Source: UBA11891 sp003533785
GTDB taxonomy: Bacteria > Bacteroidota > Bacteroidia > Flavobacteriales > Flavobacteriaceae
Assembly (NCBI GenBank): GCA_949511625.1
Contig: CATFEX010000003.1
Coordinates: forward strand, 62,001-126,000
Direction: 5' to 3'
Length of the DNA: 64,000 nucleotides
Shown here: piece by piece, positions 55,124-63,514 of the stretch
Layout of the letters: every line of letters starts with the position of its first letter
How positions within the stretch are numbered: the first letter of the stretch is position 1
Notes under the pieces: generated by a model
What the model was told of the DNA's origin: nothing
The model's input: only the letters and a program-made list of their open reading frames with translations
Database searches by the model: none
Translations under genes and position numbers: made by a program

Positions 55124-55151
55124 TTGTATTATCCAAAAAAGTGTACTTTTG
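55124..55151 (+). promoter_or_regulatory. Bacteroidota-type promoter for the TPR-ribH-mutL run
   Basis: TTG (55124-55126), 17 bases, then TACTTTTG (55144-55151) matches the consensus. It lies 18 bp before the TPR gene and back to back with the recF promoter. Confidence 0.65.
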
Positions 55152-55169
55152 TGATTCAAATTTTTAGCC

Positions 55170-55928
55170 ATGGCGACATACAAAAAACGCGGGTACAAAA
55201 AATCAATAAGTAAGCCCAATACTCCTGATCAAGAAATGGAAAGCACCACTGCTGAGGTGTTTGAACGGTTAGATACTGGGGCTTCTAAAACAGAAAAATT
55301 TGTATCGAAATACCAAAATTTCATATTGGGAATTATTGGAGGTGTTGCCTTTGTGGTTTTGGGTTACCTGGGATACGAACAGTTTGTTCAACAGCCTAAA
55401 GAAAGAGAATCTGTTAGTGAATTGAATCAAGCACAATATTACTTTGACTTGGCAGTGAATAGCACTAATTCTGATTCCCTCTATCTGCGGGCATTGAATG
55501 GGGGAGATGGGAAGTACGGTTTTTTGGATATAATTGAAAATTATTCTGGAACTGCAGCAGCCAAATTGGCTACCTACAGTGCAGGGATGTCCTATCTCAA
55601 TTTAAAAGACTACAAAAACGCCATTTCTTATTTGGATCAGTTCGATGCGGACGATGTATTACTTTCGGCTTTGGCCAAAGGAGCTATTGGTGATTCCTTT
55701 GCTCAGATAGGTCAAATGGAAGATGCTTTCGATTATTATGTTCAGGCTGCAGGTGTGAATGAAAACTTATTCAGTACACCAAAATACTTATTCAAAGCAG
55801 CTACATTGGGGGCTATTTTGGGTAAAGAACAAGTTGCTCTGGGATATTTAAAGCGAATCAAAGAAGAGTTTCCCGATTCTCGTGAAGCCCGTTTGGTTGA
55901 TGTTCAGATTGGTAAATTGGACAACTAA
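55170..55928 (+). CDS. Membrane-anchored tetratricopeptide-repeat protein
   Basis: The 252-residue protein has a basic N-terminus, one membrane helix (about 50-69, ILGIIGGVAFVVLGYLGY) and a TPR-like region, probably periplasmic, from about residue 85, with repeats such as SYLNLKDYKNAISYLDQF. It resembles YfgM-like TPR proteins. It begins the operon to ribH and probably mutL. Function is unknown. Confidence 0.85.
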   Translation: MATYKKRGYKKSISKPNTPDQEMESTTAEVFERLDTGASKTEKFVSKYQNFILGIIGGVAFVVLGYLGYEQFVQQPKERESVSELNQAQYYFDLAVNSTNSDSLYLRALNGGDGKYGFLDIIENYSGTAAAKLATYSAGMSYLNLKDYKNAISYLDQFDADDVLLSALAKGAIGDSFAQIGQMEDAFDYYVQAAGVNENLFSTPKYLFKAATLGAILGKEQVALGYLKRIKEEFPDSREARLVDVQIGKLDN

Positions 55929-55939
55929 GCCCCAACACT

Positions 55940-56419
55940 ATGGCAACGGCCCCTATGCATTTGTCGGATTATGATCCAAGCAAAGTTCCTTCTGGTCGCG
56001 GCTTAAAAATCACTCTAGTGGTCTCTGAATGGAATGCTGAAATTACAGAGGGTCTCTACCAAGGTGCCTTTGAGACACTCACGGCTCATGAAGTAAGCCC
56101 TTCTCATATTCAACGGATCAACGTGCCGGGGAGTTTTGAACTGGTCCATGGCTGCCGTTTGGCGCAAAAAAAATCGGATGTTGTGATTGCCGTAGGGAGT
56201 GTGATCCAAGGGGAAACGAAACACTTCGATTTTGTTTGTCAAGGAGTGACCCAAGGCATCGTACAACTCAATACTCAATCCGAAGTTCCAGTGATATTCT
56301 GTGTGCTCACCGATACTACTTTAGCTCAAGCACAAGCTCGTTCGGGAGGAAAATATGGTAATAAGGGAGTGGAGGCTGCTGTTGCTGCACTCAAAATGGC
56401 AGCCTTACATCGTTCATAA
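55940..56419 (+). CDS. ribH: 6,7-dimethyl-8-ribityllumazine synthase
   Basis: RibH joins the ribitylaminouracil and butanone phosphate precursors in riboflavin synthesis. The 159-residue protein has VVSEWNAEITEGL, VPGSFELVHGC, VIAVGSVIQGETKHFDFV with the catalytic His, and PVIFCVLTDTTLAQAQAR. Length is normal. Confidence 0.96.
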   Translation: MATAPMHLSDYDPSKVPSGRGLKITLVVSEWNAEITEGLYQGAFETLTAHEVSPSHIQRINVPGSFELVHGCRLAQKKSDVVIAVGSVIQGETKHFDFVCQGVTQGIVQLNTQSEVPVIFCVLTDTTLAQAQARSGGKYGNKGVEAAVAALKMAALHRS

Positions 56420-56491
56420 ATTCTCGATTTACCGAGAGTTCTTCCCGTTTTTCTTCGGCTATTTTTATATTTTTGGTACAAATCCCATTGG

Positions 56492-56788
56492 ATGTTCCGA
56501 GGCAATCCCTTACGAGTTAGAAAGAATCGTCGCTACAACTACACTCCCCGCTATTATAAAGGCAAAGAGGCAGGGAATCCCTATGACTTCGATTCCAAAT
56601 TTGCCCGATATCGAGACACCTACAACACCAACGATTTTGGACAGCAATGGAAGGAAGCAAGAGAGAAAATGCGCCATCGAGGCAACCGAGCTATTTCTCC
56701 TCTATTACTTTTCATTATTGGTTTGCTTACCCTGATAGCCTTATATATTATCGATTTTGATGTATCACTTTTTACACGCTTTTCCTAA
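56492..56788 (+). CDS. Small membrane protein between ribH and mutL
   Basis: The 98-residue protein has a basic, Tyr-rich N-terminal half (YNYTPRYYKGKEAGNPYDFD) and one hydrophobic segment at about 70-87 (PLLLFIIGLLTLIALYII). It is in a place where Bacteroidota often carry a small protein linked to ribH by name only. The function is unknown. The stop and the mutL start share one base (TAATG). Confidence 0.7.
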   Translation: MFRGNPLRVRKNRRYNYTPRYYKGKEAGNPYDFDSKFARYRDTYNTNDFGQQWKEAREKMRHRGNRAISPLLLFIIGLLTLIALYIIDFDVSLFTRFS

Positions 56789-58554
56789 TGGGGGATATCA
56801 TTGAATTGTTGCCCGATCATGTGGCCAATCAAATTGCTGCGGGAGAGGTGATTCAGCGTCCTGCCTCGGCTGTCAAGGAATTGATTGAAAATGCTGTGGA
56901 TGCTGGAGCTACTGAAGTACAGCTTATAATTAAAGATGCAGGAAAGTCTCTCATTCAGGTGATTGACAATGGGAAAGGGATGAGCCCAACTGATTTGCGT
57001 ATGGCTTTTGAGCGTCATGCAACTTCAAAAATCCGTTTGGCCGAAGATTTATTTCAATTGAATACCAAGGGGTTCCGAGGGGAAGCGTTGGCTTCTATTG
57101 CAGCAGTTGCGCATGTGGAAGCCCATAGCCGAATCGAAAGGGCTGAGGTGGCTTCTGCACTCTATATTGAGGGAACGGAAGTGGTTCGTCAAGATGTTTC
57201 CGTAGCCCCTAAAGGCAGTTCGATTGCAATTAAAAACTTGTTTTTTAACATACCTGCACGGCGCAATTTTTTAAAAACAGATGCCGTAGAACTCCGGCAT
57301 ATCATTGACGAATTCCAGCGAGTTGCATTGGCTCATCCCAATATTGCTTTTTCATTTCTGCACAATGAAAGTGAATTATTTGACTTGCCTCAAGCCAATC
57401 TGAAGCGCCGCTTATCCCAAGTGATGGGGGGAAAATTTACAGAAAAAATTGTGGCTATAGAAGAAGAGACACCACTGGTTCAAATCAAAGGGTATTTGGT
57501 GAAGCCCAATTTTGCAAAAAAATCACGCGGGCAGCAATTTTTCTTTGTAAATCAACGCTTTATCAAAAGTGCTTTTTTACATCACGCCATCTGTGCGGCT
57601 TTTGAAGGTCTACTAAAGGATAGTTATCAACCGGGCTATTTTGTTTTTCTGCAAATCAACCCGGAGAAAATCGATATTAATATTCATCCTACCAAAACTG
57701 AAATTAAGTTTGAAGATGAGCAAAGTTTGTATGCCATATTGAAATCGGCAGTGAAGCATAGCCTGGGAATGTTTCAAGTGACCCCCGTTCTCGATTTTGA
57801 TCGCGATCCCAGTATGGATCCTTCTTATGCTACAACACAATCATCTCCCAAAGTCCCCTCAATAGAAGTTGATGCTTCCTTCAACCCTTTTCAAAATAAA
57901 AAGGGCGTTTCTCAGCGAGAGGTATCCCAATGGGACAGTTTATACGCTAGTCTGCAGCCGGAAACCATCGATACCCAACAACAAATTGAGGTTTCAGCAG
58001 AAAGCCCAAAAGTATTTCAACTCTTTCAAAAATATATAGTTAGCTCCTTGCGTTCGGGGCTCCTAATTATCGATCAGCAACGCGCCCATCAGCGGATTTT
58101 ATACGAGCAATTTTTAAATCAGTTGACTGACCAACAAAACCCGAGCCAGCAATTGCTGTTTCCCTTGAATAAAGAACTGTCAGTTCAAGACAAGGTACTC
58201 CTAGAACAACACCATGAGACGCTTATGGCTCTTGGATTTGATTTGGAATGGGAGGGCACAAGGCTCACATTAAAGGGAATTCCCTCTATGTGTGGAGAAT
58301 CTCAAATTGATGAAGTACTAGAAGCGCTCTTGGTTATGGACAAAGAAGTTATAGAAAGCTACAGCTCATCCGATCTAATGGCCAAAATAATGGCGCGAAC
58401 TTTGAGTATTAAAAGGGGACATTCACTAGAGCGCCTTGAACAAGAGCGATTGATCAATGATTTGTTTGGCTGTAAAGAAACTCAAGTATCTCCCTTTAAG
58501 CGGCAGATATTTGTTACATTAGAAAAAGAGGAATTGGAGAAAAAATTGAATTAA
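56788..58554 (+). CDS. mutL: DNA mismatch repair protein MutL
   Basis: The 588-residue protein has the N-terminal GHL ATPase with AGEVIQRPASAVKELIENA, DNGKGMS and TKGFRGEAL, and a C-terminal dimerisation domain. The C-terminal endonuclease motif is altered: it reads DQQRAHQRILYE instead of DQHA-x2-E-x4-E, with His to Gln and Glu to Gln changes. A later zinc-binding-type motif is also degenerate. It probably acts without nicking activity. Confidence 0.95.
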   Translation: MGDIIELLPDHVANQIAAGEVIQRPASAVKELIENAVDAGATEVQLIIKDAGKSLIQVIDNGKGMSPTDLRMAFERHATSKIRLAEDLFQLNTKGFRGEALASIAAVAHVEAHSRIERAEVASALYIEGTEVVRQDVSVAPKGSSIAIKNLFFNIPARRNFLKTDAVELRHIIDEFQRVALAHPNIAFSFLHNESELFDLPQANLKRRLSQVMGGKFTEKIVAIEEETPLVQIKGYLVKPNFAKKSRGQQFFFVNQRFIKSAFLHHAICAAFEGLLKDSYQPGYFVFLQINPEKIDINIHPTKTEIKFEDEQSLYAILKSAVKHSLGMFQVTPVLDFDRDPSMDPSYATTQSSPKVPSIEVDASFNPFQNKKGVSQREVSQWDSLYASLQPETIDTQQQIEVSAESPKVFQLFQKYIVSSLRSGLLIIDQQRAHQRILYEQFLNQLTDQQNPSQQLLFPLNKELSVQDKVLLEQHHETLMALGFDLEWEGTRLTLKGIPSMCGESQIDEVLEALLVMDKEVIESYSSSDLMAKIMARTLSIKRGHSLERLEQERLINDLFGCKETQVSPFKRQIFVTLEKEELEKKLN

Positions 58555-59291
58555 TGCGACAGATTTCCGAAACAGTCAAGCACCTTCTTATTATTAATGC
58601 GTTGTTCTTTCTAGCAACTTTGTCGTTGGGTCCGATTGTCTATGATTGGTTTTCACTACATTATTTTAAAAGCCCCAAATTTCAGCTGTGGCAACCTCTA
58701 ACACATATGTTTATGCATGGTGATTTTAGCCACATTTTCTTTAATATGTTTGGGCTATATATGTTTGGCACCCCCCTTGAACAAATGTGGGGGCGTAATA
58801 AATTTATTTTTTTCTATCTCTCCACCGGCTTTGGAGCTGCCTTGTTGCAAATGTGCTTGTATCACTATCAGGTTCAGGAAGGGATTCAAGTTTTACAAAC
58901 ACTGGGATTGGGTTCGGCAGAGATTAAACAGTTTCTAGAAAGTAGTGCTTTGGCTCCAGGAGTAATAGAACAGGCAGATATTGGAATTTTACGGAGTGCC
59001 TATCAGGCCTTCTCGGCAGTTTTGGTTGGAGCCTCAGGTGCTTTGTATGGGGTACTGGTGGGATTTGCAATGCTTTTTCCCAACGCACAATTAATGCTTC
59101 TTTTTCCACCCATTCCAATAAAGGCCAAGTATTTAGTCCCCATCTTGATTCTGGTAGATTTGTTTTTTGGTTTCTCTTCTTATTCGATGGGACCAATTGC
59201 TCATTTTGCTCATGTAGGAGGAGCACTAACTGGCTTGGTGATGATGTGGTATTGGAAACGTAATCAGTTCAATAATAACCGTTGGAATTAG
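58554..59291 (+). CDS. Rhomboid intramembrane serine protease
   Basis: The 245-residue membrane protein has HMFMHGDFSHIFFNMFGLYM, the catalytic Ser in LVGASGALYGVL (GxSG) and His in HFAHVGGALTGL. These are the rhomboid serine-histidine dyad. A 50-residue loop precedes the Ser helix. The substrate is unknown. Start shares one base with mutL stop (TAATG). Confidence 0.93.
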   Translation: MRQISETVKHLLIINALFFLATLSLGPIVYDWFSLHYFKSPKFQLWQPLTHMFMHGDFSHIFFNMFGLYMFGTPLEQMWGRNKFIFFYLSTGFGAALLQMCLYHYQVQEGIQVLQTLGLGSAEIKQFLESSALAPGVIEQADIGILRSAYQAFSAVLVGASGALYGVLVGFAMLFPNAQLMLLFPPIPIKAKYLVPILILVDLFFGFSSYSMGPIAHFAHVGGALTGLVMMWYWKRNQFNNNRWN

Positions 59292-59293
59292 GC

Positions 59294-60151
59294 ATGAAAA
59301 TGGGTTCATTAAAATACCGCTTTCAAACCCTTTCCATTGCTGAAAAACTCATTGCAGTTAATGTGGTTTTTTTTGTGATTCCCTTTTTGATACAAACTCT
59401 TTTTTATTTATTCCAGTTGCCAAGAGAGGAATTGTTAGGGTGGATTCAATTATCGGCAGGTTGGGAAGGACTTCTTTATCGTCCTTGGACTTTAATTACT
59501 TATAGTTTTTTACATGCAGATTTTTTTCACTTGTTCTGGAACATGCTTCTGCTATATTACTCTGGACAACTCTTTTTAAACCTTTTTTCTGAACAAATTT
59601 TCAGCAACACCTATTTTATGGGAGTGGTATTGGGTGGCTTGGTATTCGTGGGGAGTTATTCTCTTTTCCCTGTTTTTCAAGGTATGCGCCCTTATATGGT
59701 GGGAGCCAGTGCAGGGGTCATGGCTGTATTTATTTTTATTAGCACTTACACCCCCAATCAAGAAATTCGTTTTTTCTTCTTCAATATTAAACTAAAATAC
59801 CTAGCAATTGCCTTTGTTCTTCTTGACTTGATACGGATTCCTAATGGTAATGCTGGGGGACATTTAGCCCACATTGGTGGCGCTTATCTTGGATTTTTAT
59901 ACGCTACTCAGCTGCAAAAAGGCCGCGATATAGGATCTGGATGGGGGCGCTTTTGGGAAAACATAGGAAGTTGGTTTCGACCCCGACCCAAATTGAAGAA
60001 GGTATATAAAAATCCACAGCCCAAAAAAAAGAAAGCTTCTTCCGTTAGTCAAAAAAATATTGATGCCATCCTCGATAAAATAAGCACTTCAGGATATGAC
60101 AGTTTGACCCAAGAGGAAAAAGACACTTTGTTCCGAGCGGGCAAACAATAA
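59294..60151 (+). CDS. Rhomboid intramembrane serine protease with C-terminal extension
   Basis: The 285-residue protein has FLHADFFHLFWNMLLLY, VGASAGVMAVFI with the catalytic Ser, and HLAHIGGAYLGF with the His. A C-terminal soluble extension of about 70 residues, Lys-rich, ends in LTQEEKDTLFRAGK; it resembles the domain often found at the end of Bacteroidota rhomboids. It follows the first rhomboid by 2 bp. ATG at 59294 was chosen. Confidence 0.92.
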   Translation: MKMGSLKYRFQTLSIAEKLIAVNVVFFVIPFLIQTLFYLFQLPREELLGWIQLSAGWEGLLYRPWTLITYSFLHADFFHLFWNMLLLYYSGQLFLNLFSEQIFSNTYFMGVVLGGLVFVGSYSLFPVFQGMRPYMVGASAGVMAVFIFISTYTPNQEIRFFFFNIKLKYLAIAFVLLDLIRIPNGNAGGHLAHIGGAYLGFLYATQLQKGRDIGSGWGRFWENIGSWFRPRPKLKKVYKNPQPKKKKASSVSQKNIDAILDKISTSGYDSLTQEEKDTLFRAGKQ

Positions 60152-60160
60152 AGATCTATA

Positions 60161-61168
60161 ATGGCCAAAAAAACTTCATTATTCTCCAATTTTATGGTCT
60201 TCTTCAATGCTGTATTGTTGGGTGCCCTATTTCTTCTAATGGGTGATTATTTTTCCATTAAAGGACTACTTCCAGGGGTATTGGTCCCTGTTTTATCATT
60301 TATAAATTTTATTTTTTTTCTTTATTGGATTTTACGCATGCGGTGGCCTTTTCTATTGTTTGTTATTTTTTTTCTTCTCAATTTCCAAGAATGGAACCGC
60401 TTATATAAGTTTCCAAATAATACAATAAAAGTATCTGAAGGTTTTAAGATCATGTCCTACAATGTTCGATTATTCAATCAATTCAAGTGGTTGAACGAGG
60501 AGCAAATACCCCTAAAAATTGAACAATTCATTCAATCGGAAAACCCCGATATTGTTTGTCTTCAAGAATACAGTAGTCGAACTTCACCGGCTTTTGAAAG
60601 CTATCCTTATCGTTATGTGCGAACTGCCTCTGCACTAGGGAATAATGGAGTAGGAATTTTTTCCAAATACCCGCTGTTGCGAACAGGTCCCATTGATTTT
60701 GAAGATAGTGCTAACAGTGGGGTCTATGCCGATATTGAATACAGAAGAGATACTTTACGCGTCTACAACCTCCATCTAGAGTCTTTTCAATTGCAACCTT
60801 CCGATTCTCTCATTGATCAGACTACCTCTACCCGTTTTTTACAACGCCTGGATGGTGTATACCAAAAGCAATTGAATCAAATTGTCCAATGGCAACAAGT
60901 TGAAAATTTTAACGAGTATCCCAGTTTGGTATGCGTTGATATGAACAATACTGCTTTTTCAAAAGCGTATTTGAATCTTCGAGGTCGTCATCAAGATGCA
61001 TTTGTAGAAGCAGGGGAAGGTTTTGGAGCGACCTACAGTTTGGGAGGAATTCCGTATCGCATTGATTTTATCTTTAGCCCCTCTCGCTTACAAGTATTGG
61101 AGTATACAACCCATGATGTTTTGTTTTCAGATCACAAACCTATCTCGGCTAAACTCAATTGGGATTAA
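60161..61168 (+). CDS. Endonuclease/exonuclease/phosphatase family membrane protein
   Basis: The 335-residue protein has about three N-terminal membrane helices (10-90) and an EEP domain from about residue 100: IMSYNVRLFN, ENPDIVCLQEYSS with catalytic Glu, FVRTASALGN-type region and a C-terminal FSDHKPISAKL with catalytic Asp-His. It probably acts on phosphodiesters on the outside of the membrane; the substrate is unknown. Its stop overlaps the convergent WbqC gene by 4 bp. Confidence 0.88.
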   Translation: MAKKTSLFSNFMVFFNAVLLGALFLLMGDYFSIKGLLPGVLVPVLSFINFIFFLYWILRMRWPFLLFVIFFLLNFQEWNRLYKFPNNTIKVSEGFKIMSYNVRLFNQFKWLNEEQIPLKIEQFIQSENPDIVCLQEYSSRTSPAFESYPYRYVRTASALGNNGVGIFSKYPLLRTGPIDFEDSANSGVYADIEYRRDTLRVYNLHLESFQLQPSDSLIDQTTSTRFLQRLDGVYQKQLNQIVQWQQVENFNEYPSLVCVDMNNTAFSKAYLNLRGRHQDAFVEAGEGFGATYSLGGIPYRIDFIFSPSRLQVLEYTTHDVLFSDHKPISAKLNWD

Positions 61169-61770
61169 TTAGGACATTGTTGTAGATAGGTTTTTGCTTC
61201 AGGCCCTAAATTAAATAACAAATCCAAGGTGCTCAAGTCATTAAGAAAACCGTATTTAGAATCAAATACTTGGGCGTAAGGAGTATAAAGAGGAGTTTCT
61301 TTTTTTGCATTTAATAGAGACTCGTTTAGTTGTTGGTAAGAAAAATCAAGAGATACCTCTTCCTGAGGCAGTTTTATTTCCAACAAGTCGAAGAGAACAT
61401 TCAAAAGTGAGCGATTAAATTCATAAAGCCTTGTAGTTTGAGTGTGATATAATGGTGCTAGGGCATCTTCATAAAATTCAAAAAAGGGAGAGGAACGATA
61501 GGCAGCCTCTAGTGACTTCCAATGCAATTGCTGCCACTGTGCATCATTATCTGTTTGCACTTCATTTTCTTTTTGATGTTGCCGCCAGGGAGTATGTCTT
61601 ACAGGGATAATTAGGGAAAGTCTGCCGTTGGCTCCATAGATATAGGCTCGGTTACGATAGGTTTGTTTTTTGTAGTGGCTGTCAGTAAGCCAGTATATTC
61701 GTTCTTGGTTGATCAACCACGCCATATAAGAAACTGGTGGGGCGTATGAAGGGACAACAACGGATATCAT
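61165..61770 (-). CDS. WbqC family protein
   Basis: The 201-residue protein matches the WbqC-like family: PSYAPPVSYMAWLINQE near the start, with YRNRAYIYGANGRLSLIIPV and W(R)QHQKENEV further on. Members occur in O-antigen clusters but also as lone core genes; the function is not established. It overlaps lepB by 4 bp. Confidence 0.86.
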   Translation of the reverse strand: MISVVVPSYAPPVSYMAWLINQERIYWLTDSHYKKQTYRNRAYIYGANGRLSLIIPVRHTPWRQHQKENEVQTDNDAQWQQLHWKSLEAAYRSSPFFEFYEDALAPLYHTQTTRLYEFNRSLLNVLFDLLEIKLPQEEVSLDFSYQQLNESLLNAKKETPLYTPYAQVFDSKYGFLNDLSTLDLLFNLGPEAKTYLQQCPN

Positions 61771-63473
61771 GCGGTTTCTTTTTTCACCTTTCGCTTGCGA
61801 TACCAGCTAAAGAGTTGCCAAAGGGCTACTATCACAATAAAATGGGGAAAATAGGATCGGGGTTTCCCTTCGAGACCCACAGTAGTAAATAATCGATTCC
61901 AACGGATACGCCAATTTTTAATTCCGTCATTAATACCCTCAATGCTAAACCAAATGAAGACGGGTTTACCAACGATGTGATCTGCAGGAACAAAGCCCCA
62001 GAAGCGACTGTCTTCAGATTTATGTCGGTTGTCGCCCATCATCCAATAGTAGTCTTGCTTAAAAGTGTACTGAGTTACTTCCTGACCGTTTAGGTAAAAA
62101 CGGTCTGCCTTCTTGATGAAATCATTTTTTTCGTACTCTCGAATGAGTTTTTTATAGATCGGATAATTTTCCCGAGTCAAGGTAACTTGCATCCCCTTTT
62201 TTGGTAGCACTAGAGGCCCAAAATTATCTTCGTTCCAGTCGTAGGGGAGGGCATTGGGAAAGAAATTAGTGTTTGGAATCGATTCGGTTTGATTCCTTCT
62301 AACGACCGTATCTACCCAAGGTTGTATCGCCAATTCTTTAGCCTCATTCAAGGTCAGGGTGAGTTGTCTTTCGCGCGCCAAAACCTCAGTCACTTGTAAG
62401 CGAAGTTGTTGAACAATTTCTATGGGTAGGCCGCGACTGGAAGTAATAACTTTAAAGTCTTCAACACTGGTTCCTGTTGTTCCTAAAATGTAGGGCCGAA
62501 TCGCATTAAAAGATTGTTGAGTAATCCCTTTAATTTTATACGTTCGAGTGAAGTCTTTATATCCCAAATCTAATAGTTTTCGTGCCGATATGCCTTCATT
62601 ATGGGACAGGGTGTGGATATATTGCACACGGGCTCTTTGGGGGAGTTGTGTTCTTTCTCCATCAATATGAACGAGTCCATCAATAATCTGAAGGGTATCT
62701 CCTGGTATGGCTACACAGCGTTTCACATAATTCGATTTTTTATCAATTGGCTTTCGGACACCTGCTTCTTTCACAAAAAATTGACGCACTGTATCAGCAG
62801 GCCAGCTGAAAACTACGATTTCGTTACGCTCTATTTTTTGCAAGCCCGGCAAACGAAGATAGGGGAGCTGAGGTTTTTTAAGATAAGACCGTATTTTTAG
62901 ACCGGGAAGTGTATCGTGTACCATGGGAAAAGAAACAGTAGTCATAGGAACACGTGATCCGTAGTGGAATTTACTAACGAAAAGAAAATCCCCTACCAGT
63001 AATGTTTTTTCCAACGAACCTGTAGGGATGATGTAGGGCTGCATGATATAAGTGTGAACCAAGGTAGCGGCAACTACGGCAAAGAGAATAGAACTCACCC
63101 ATTCTCCAAAAGCAGTTTTGGGCTTTAGGCTTCGGTCTTTTACGTGTTTCAAAGTACTTCCGTAGTTTTTGGTCGCAGTATACAAACCCCCTGTAAATAA
63201 AACTAGAGCGGTATCTTTAGTGGAGTTGAAACCAAAACTTCGAATCGTTTCTACCCATATAACCGGGATGATGATTAAATTGATGATGGGAATCAACATC
63301 AAAAGAACCCACCAACGGGGTCGGTGGATGATTTCCATAAGGACAATGGCATTGTAAATGGGGACGGCGGCTTCCCAAGCATTTTTTCCAGCAGCTCGAT
63401 AAAGCTTCCAAGTACTCAAAAAGTGCACCCCATTAAGGGCAACAAATAATAACAACCAGCCTGACCAACTCAT
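61767..63473 (-). CDS. lepB: Signal peptidase I
   Basis: LepB cleaves signal peptides at the membrane. The 568-residue protein has an N-terminal region with several membrane segments, the catalytic Ser153 (IPTGSLEKTLLVGD), Lys251 (NYVKRCVAIPGDTL) and the conserved GDNRHKSEDSRFWG at 480-493. About 200 residues between the Lys box and the last box make it much longer than E. coli LepB, as in other flavobacteria. A final membrane segment is at about 540-556. It overlaps WbqC by 4 bp and is preceded by dapB. Confidence 0.94.
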   Translation of the reverse strand: MSWSGWLLLFVALNGVHFLSTWKLYRAAGKNAWEAAVPIYNAIVLMEIIHRPRWWVLLMLIPIINLIIIPVIWVETIRSFGFNSTKDTALVLFTGGLYTATKNYGSTLKHVKDRSLKPKTAFGEWVSSILFAVVAATLVHTYIMQPYIIPTGSLEKTLLVGDFLFVSKFHYGSRVPMTTVSFPMVHDTLPGLKIRSYLKKPQLPYLRLPGLQKIERNEIVVFSWPADTVRQFFVKEAGVRKPIDKKSNYVKRCVAIPGDTLQIIDGLVHIDGERTQLPQRARVQYIHTLSHNEGISARKLLDLGYKDFTRTYKIKGITQQSFNAIRPYILGTTGTSVEDFKVITSSRGLPIEIVQQLRLQVTEVLARERQLTLTLNEAKELAIQPWVDTVVRRNQTESIPNTNFFPNALPYDWNEDNFGPLVLPKKGMQVTLTRENYPIYKKLIREYEKNDFIKKADRFYLNGQEVTQYTFKQDYYWMMGDNRHKSEDSRFWGFVPADHIVGKPVFIWFSIEGINDGIKNWRIRWNRLFTTVGLEGKPRSYFPHFIVIVALWQLFSWYRKRKVKKETA

Positions 63474-63514
63474 ATTTTTATTTTAAATTACTAAACTCCA
63501 GATGTTTTTGGGTT

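Noticed and set aside
56355..56735. 126-residue frame overlapping ribH and the small membrane protein
   Set aside because: It conflicts with two better supported genes in other frames and has no recognisable features.
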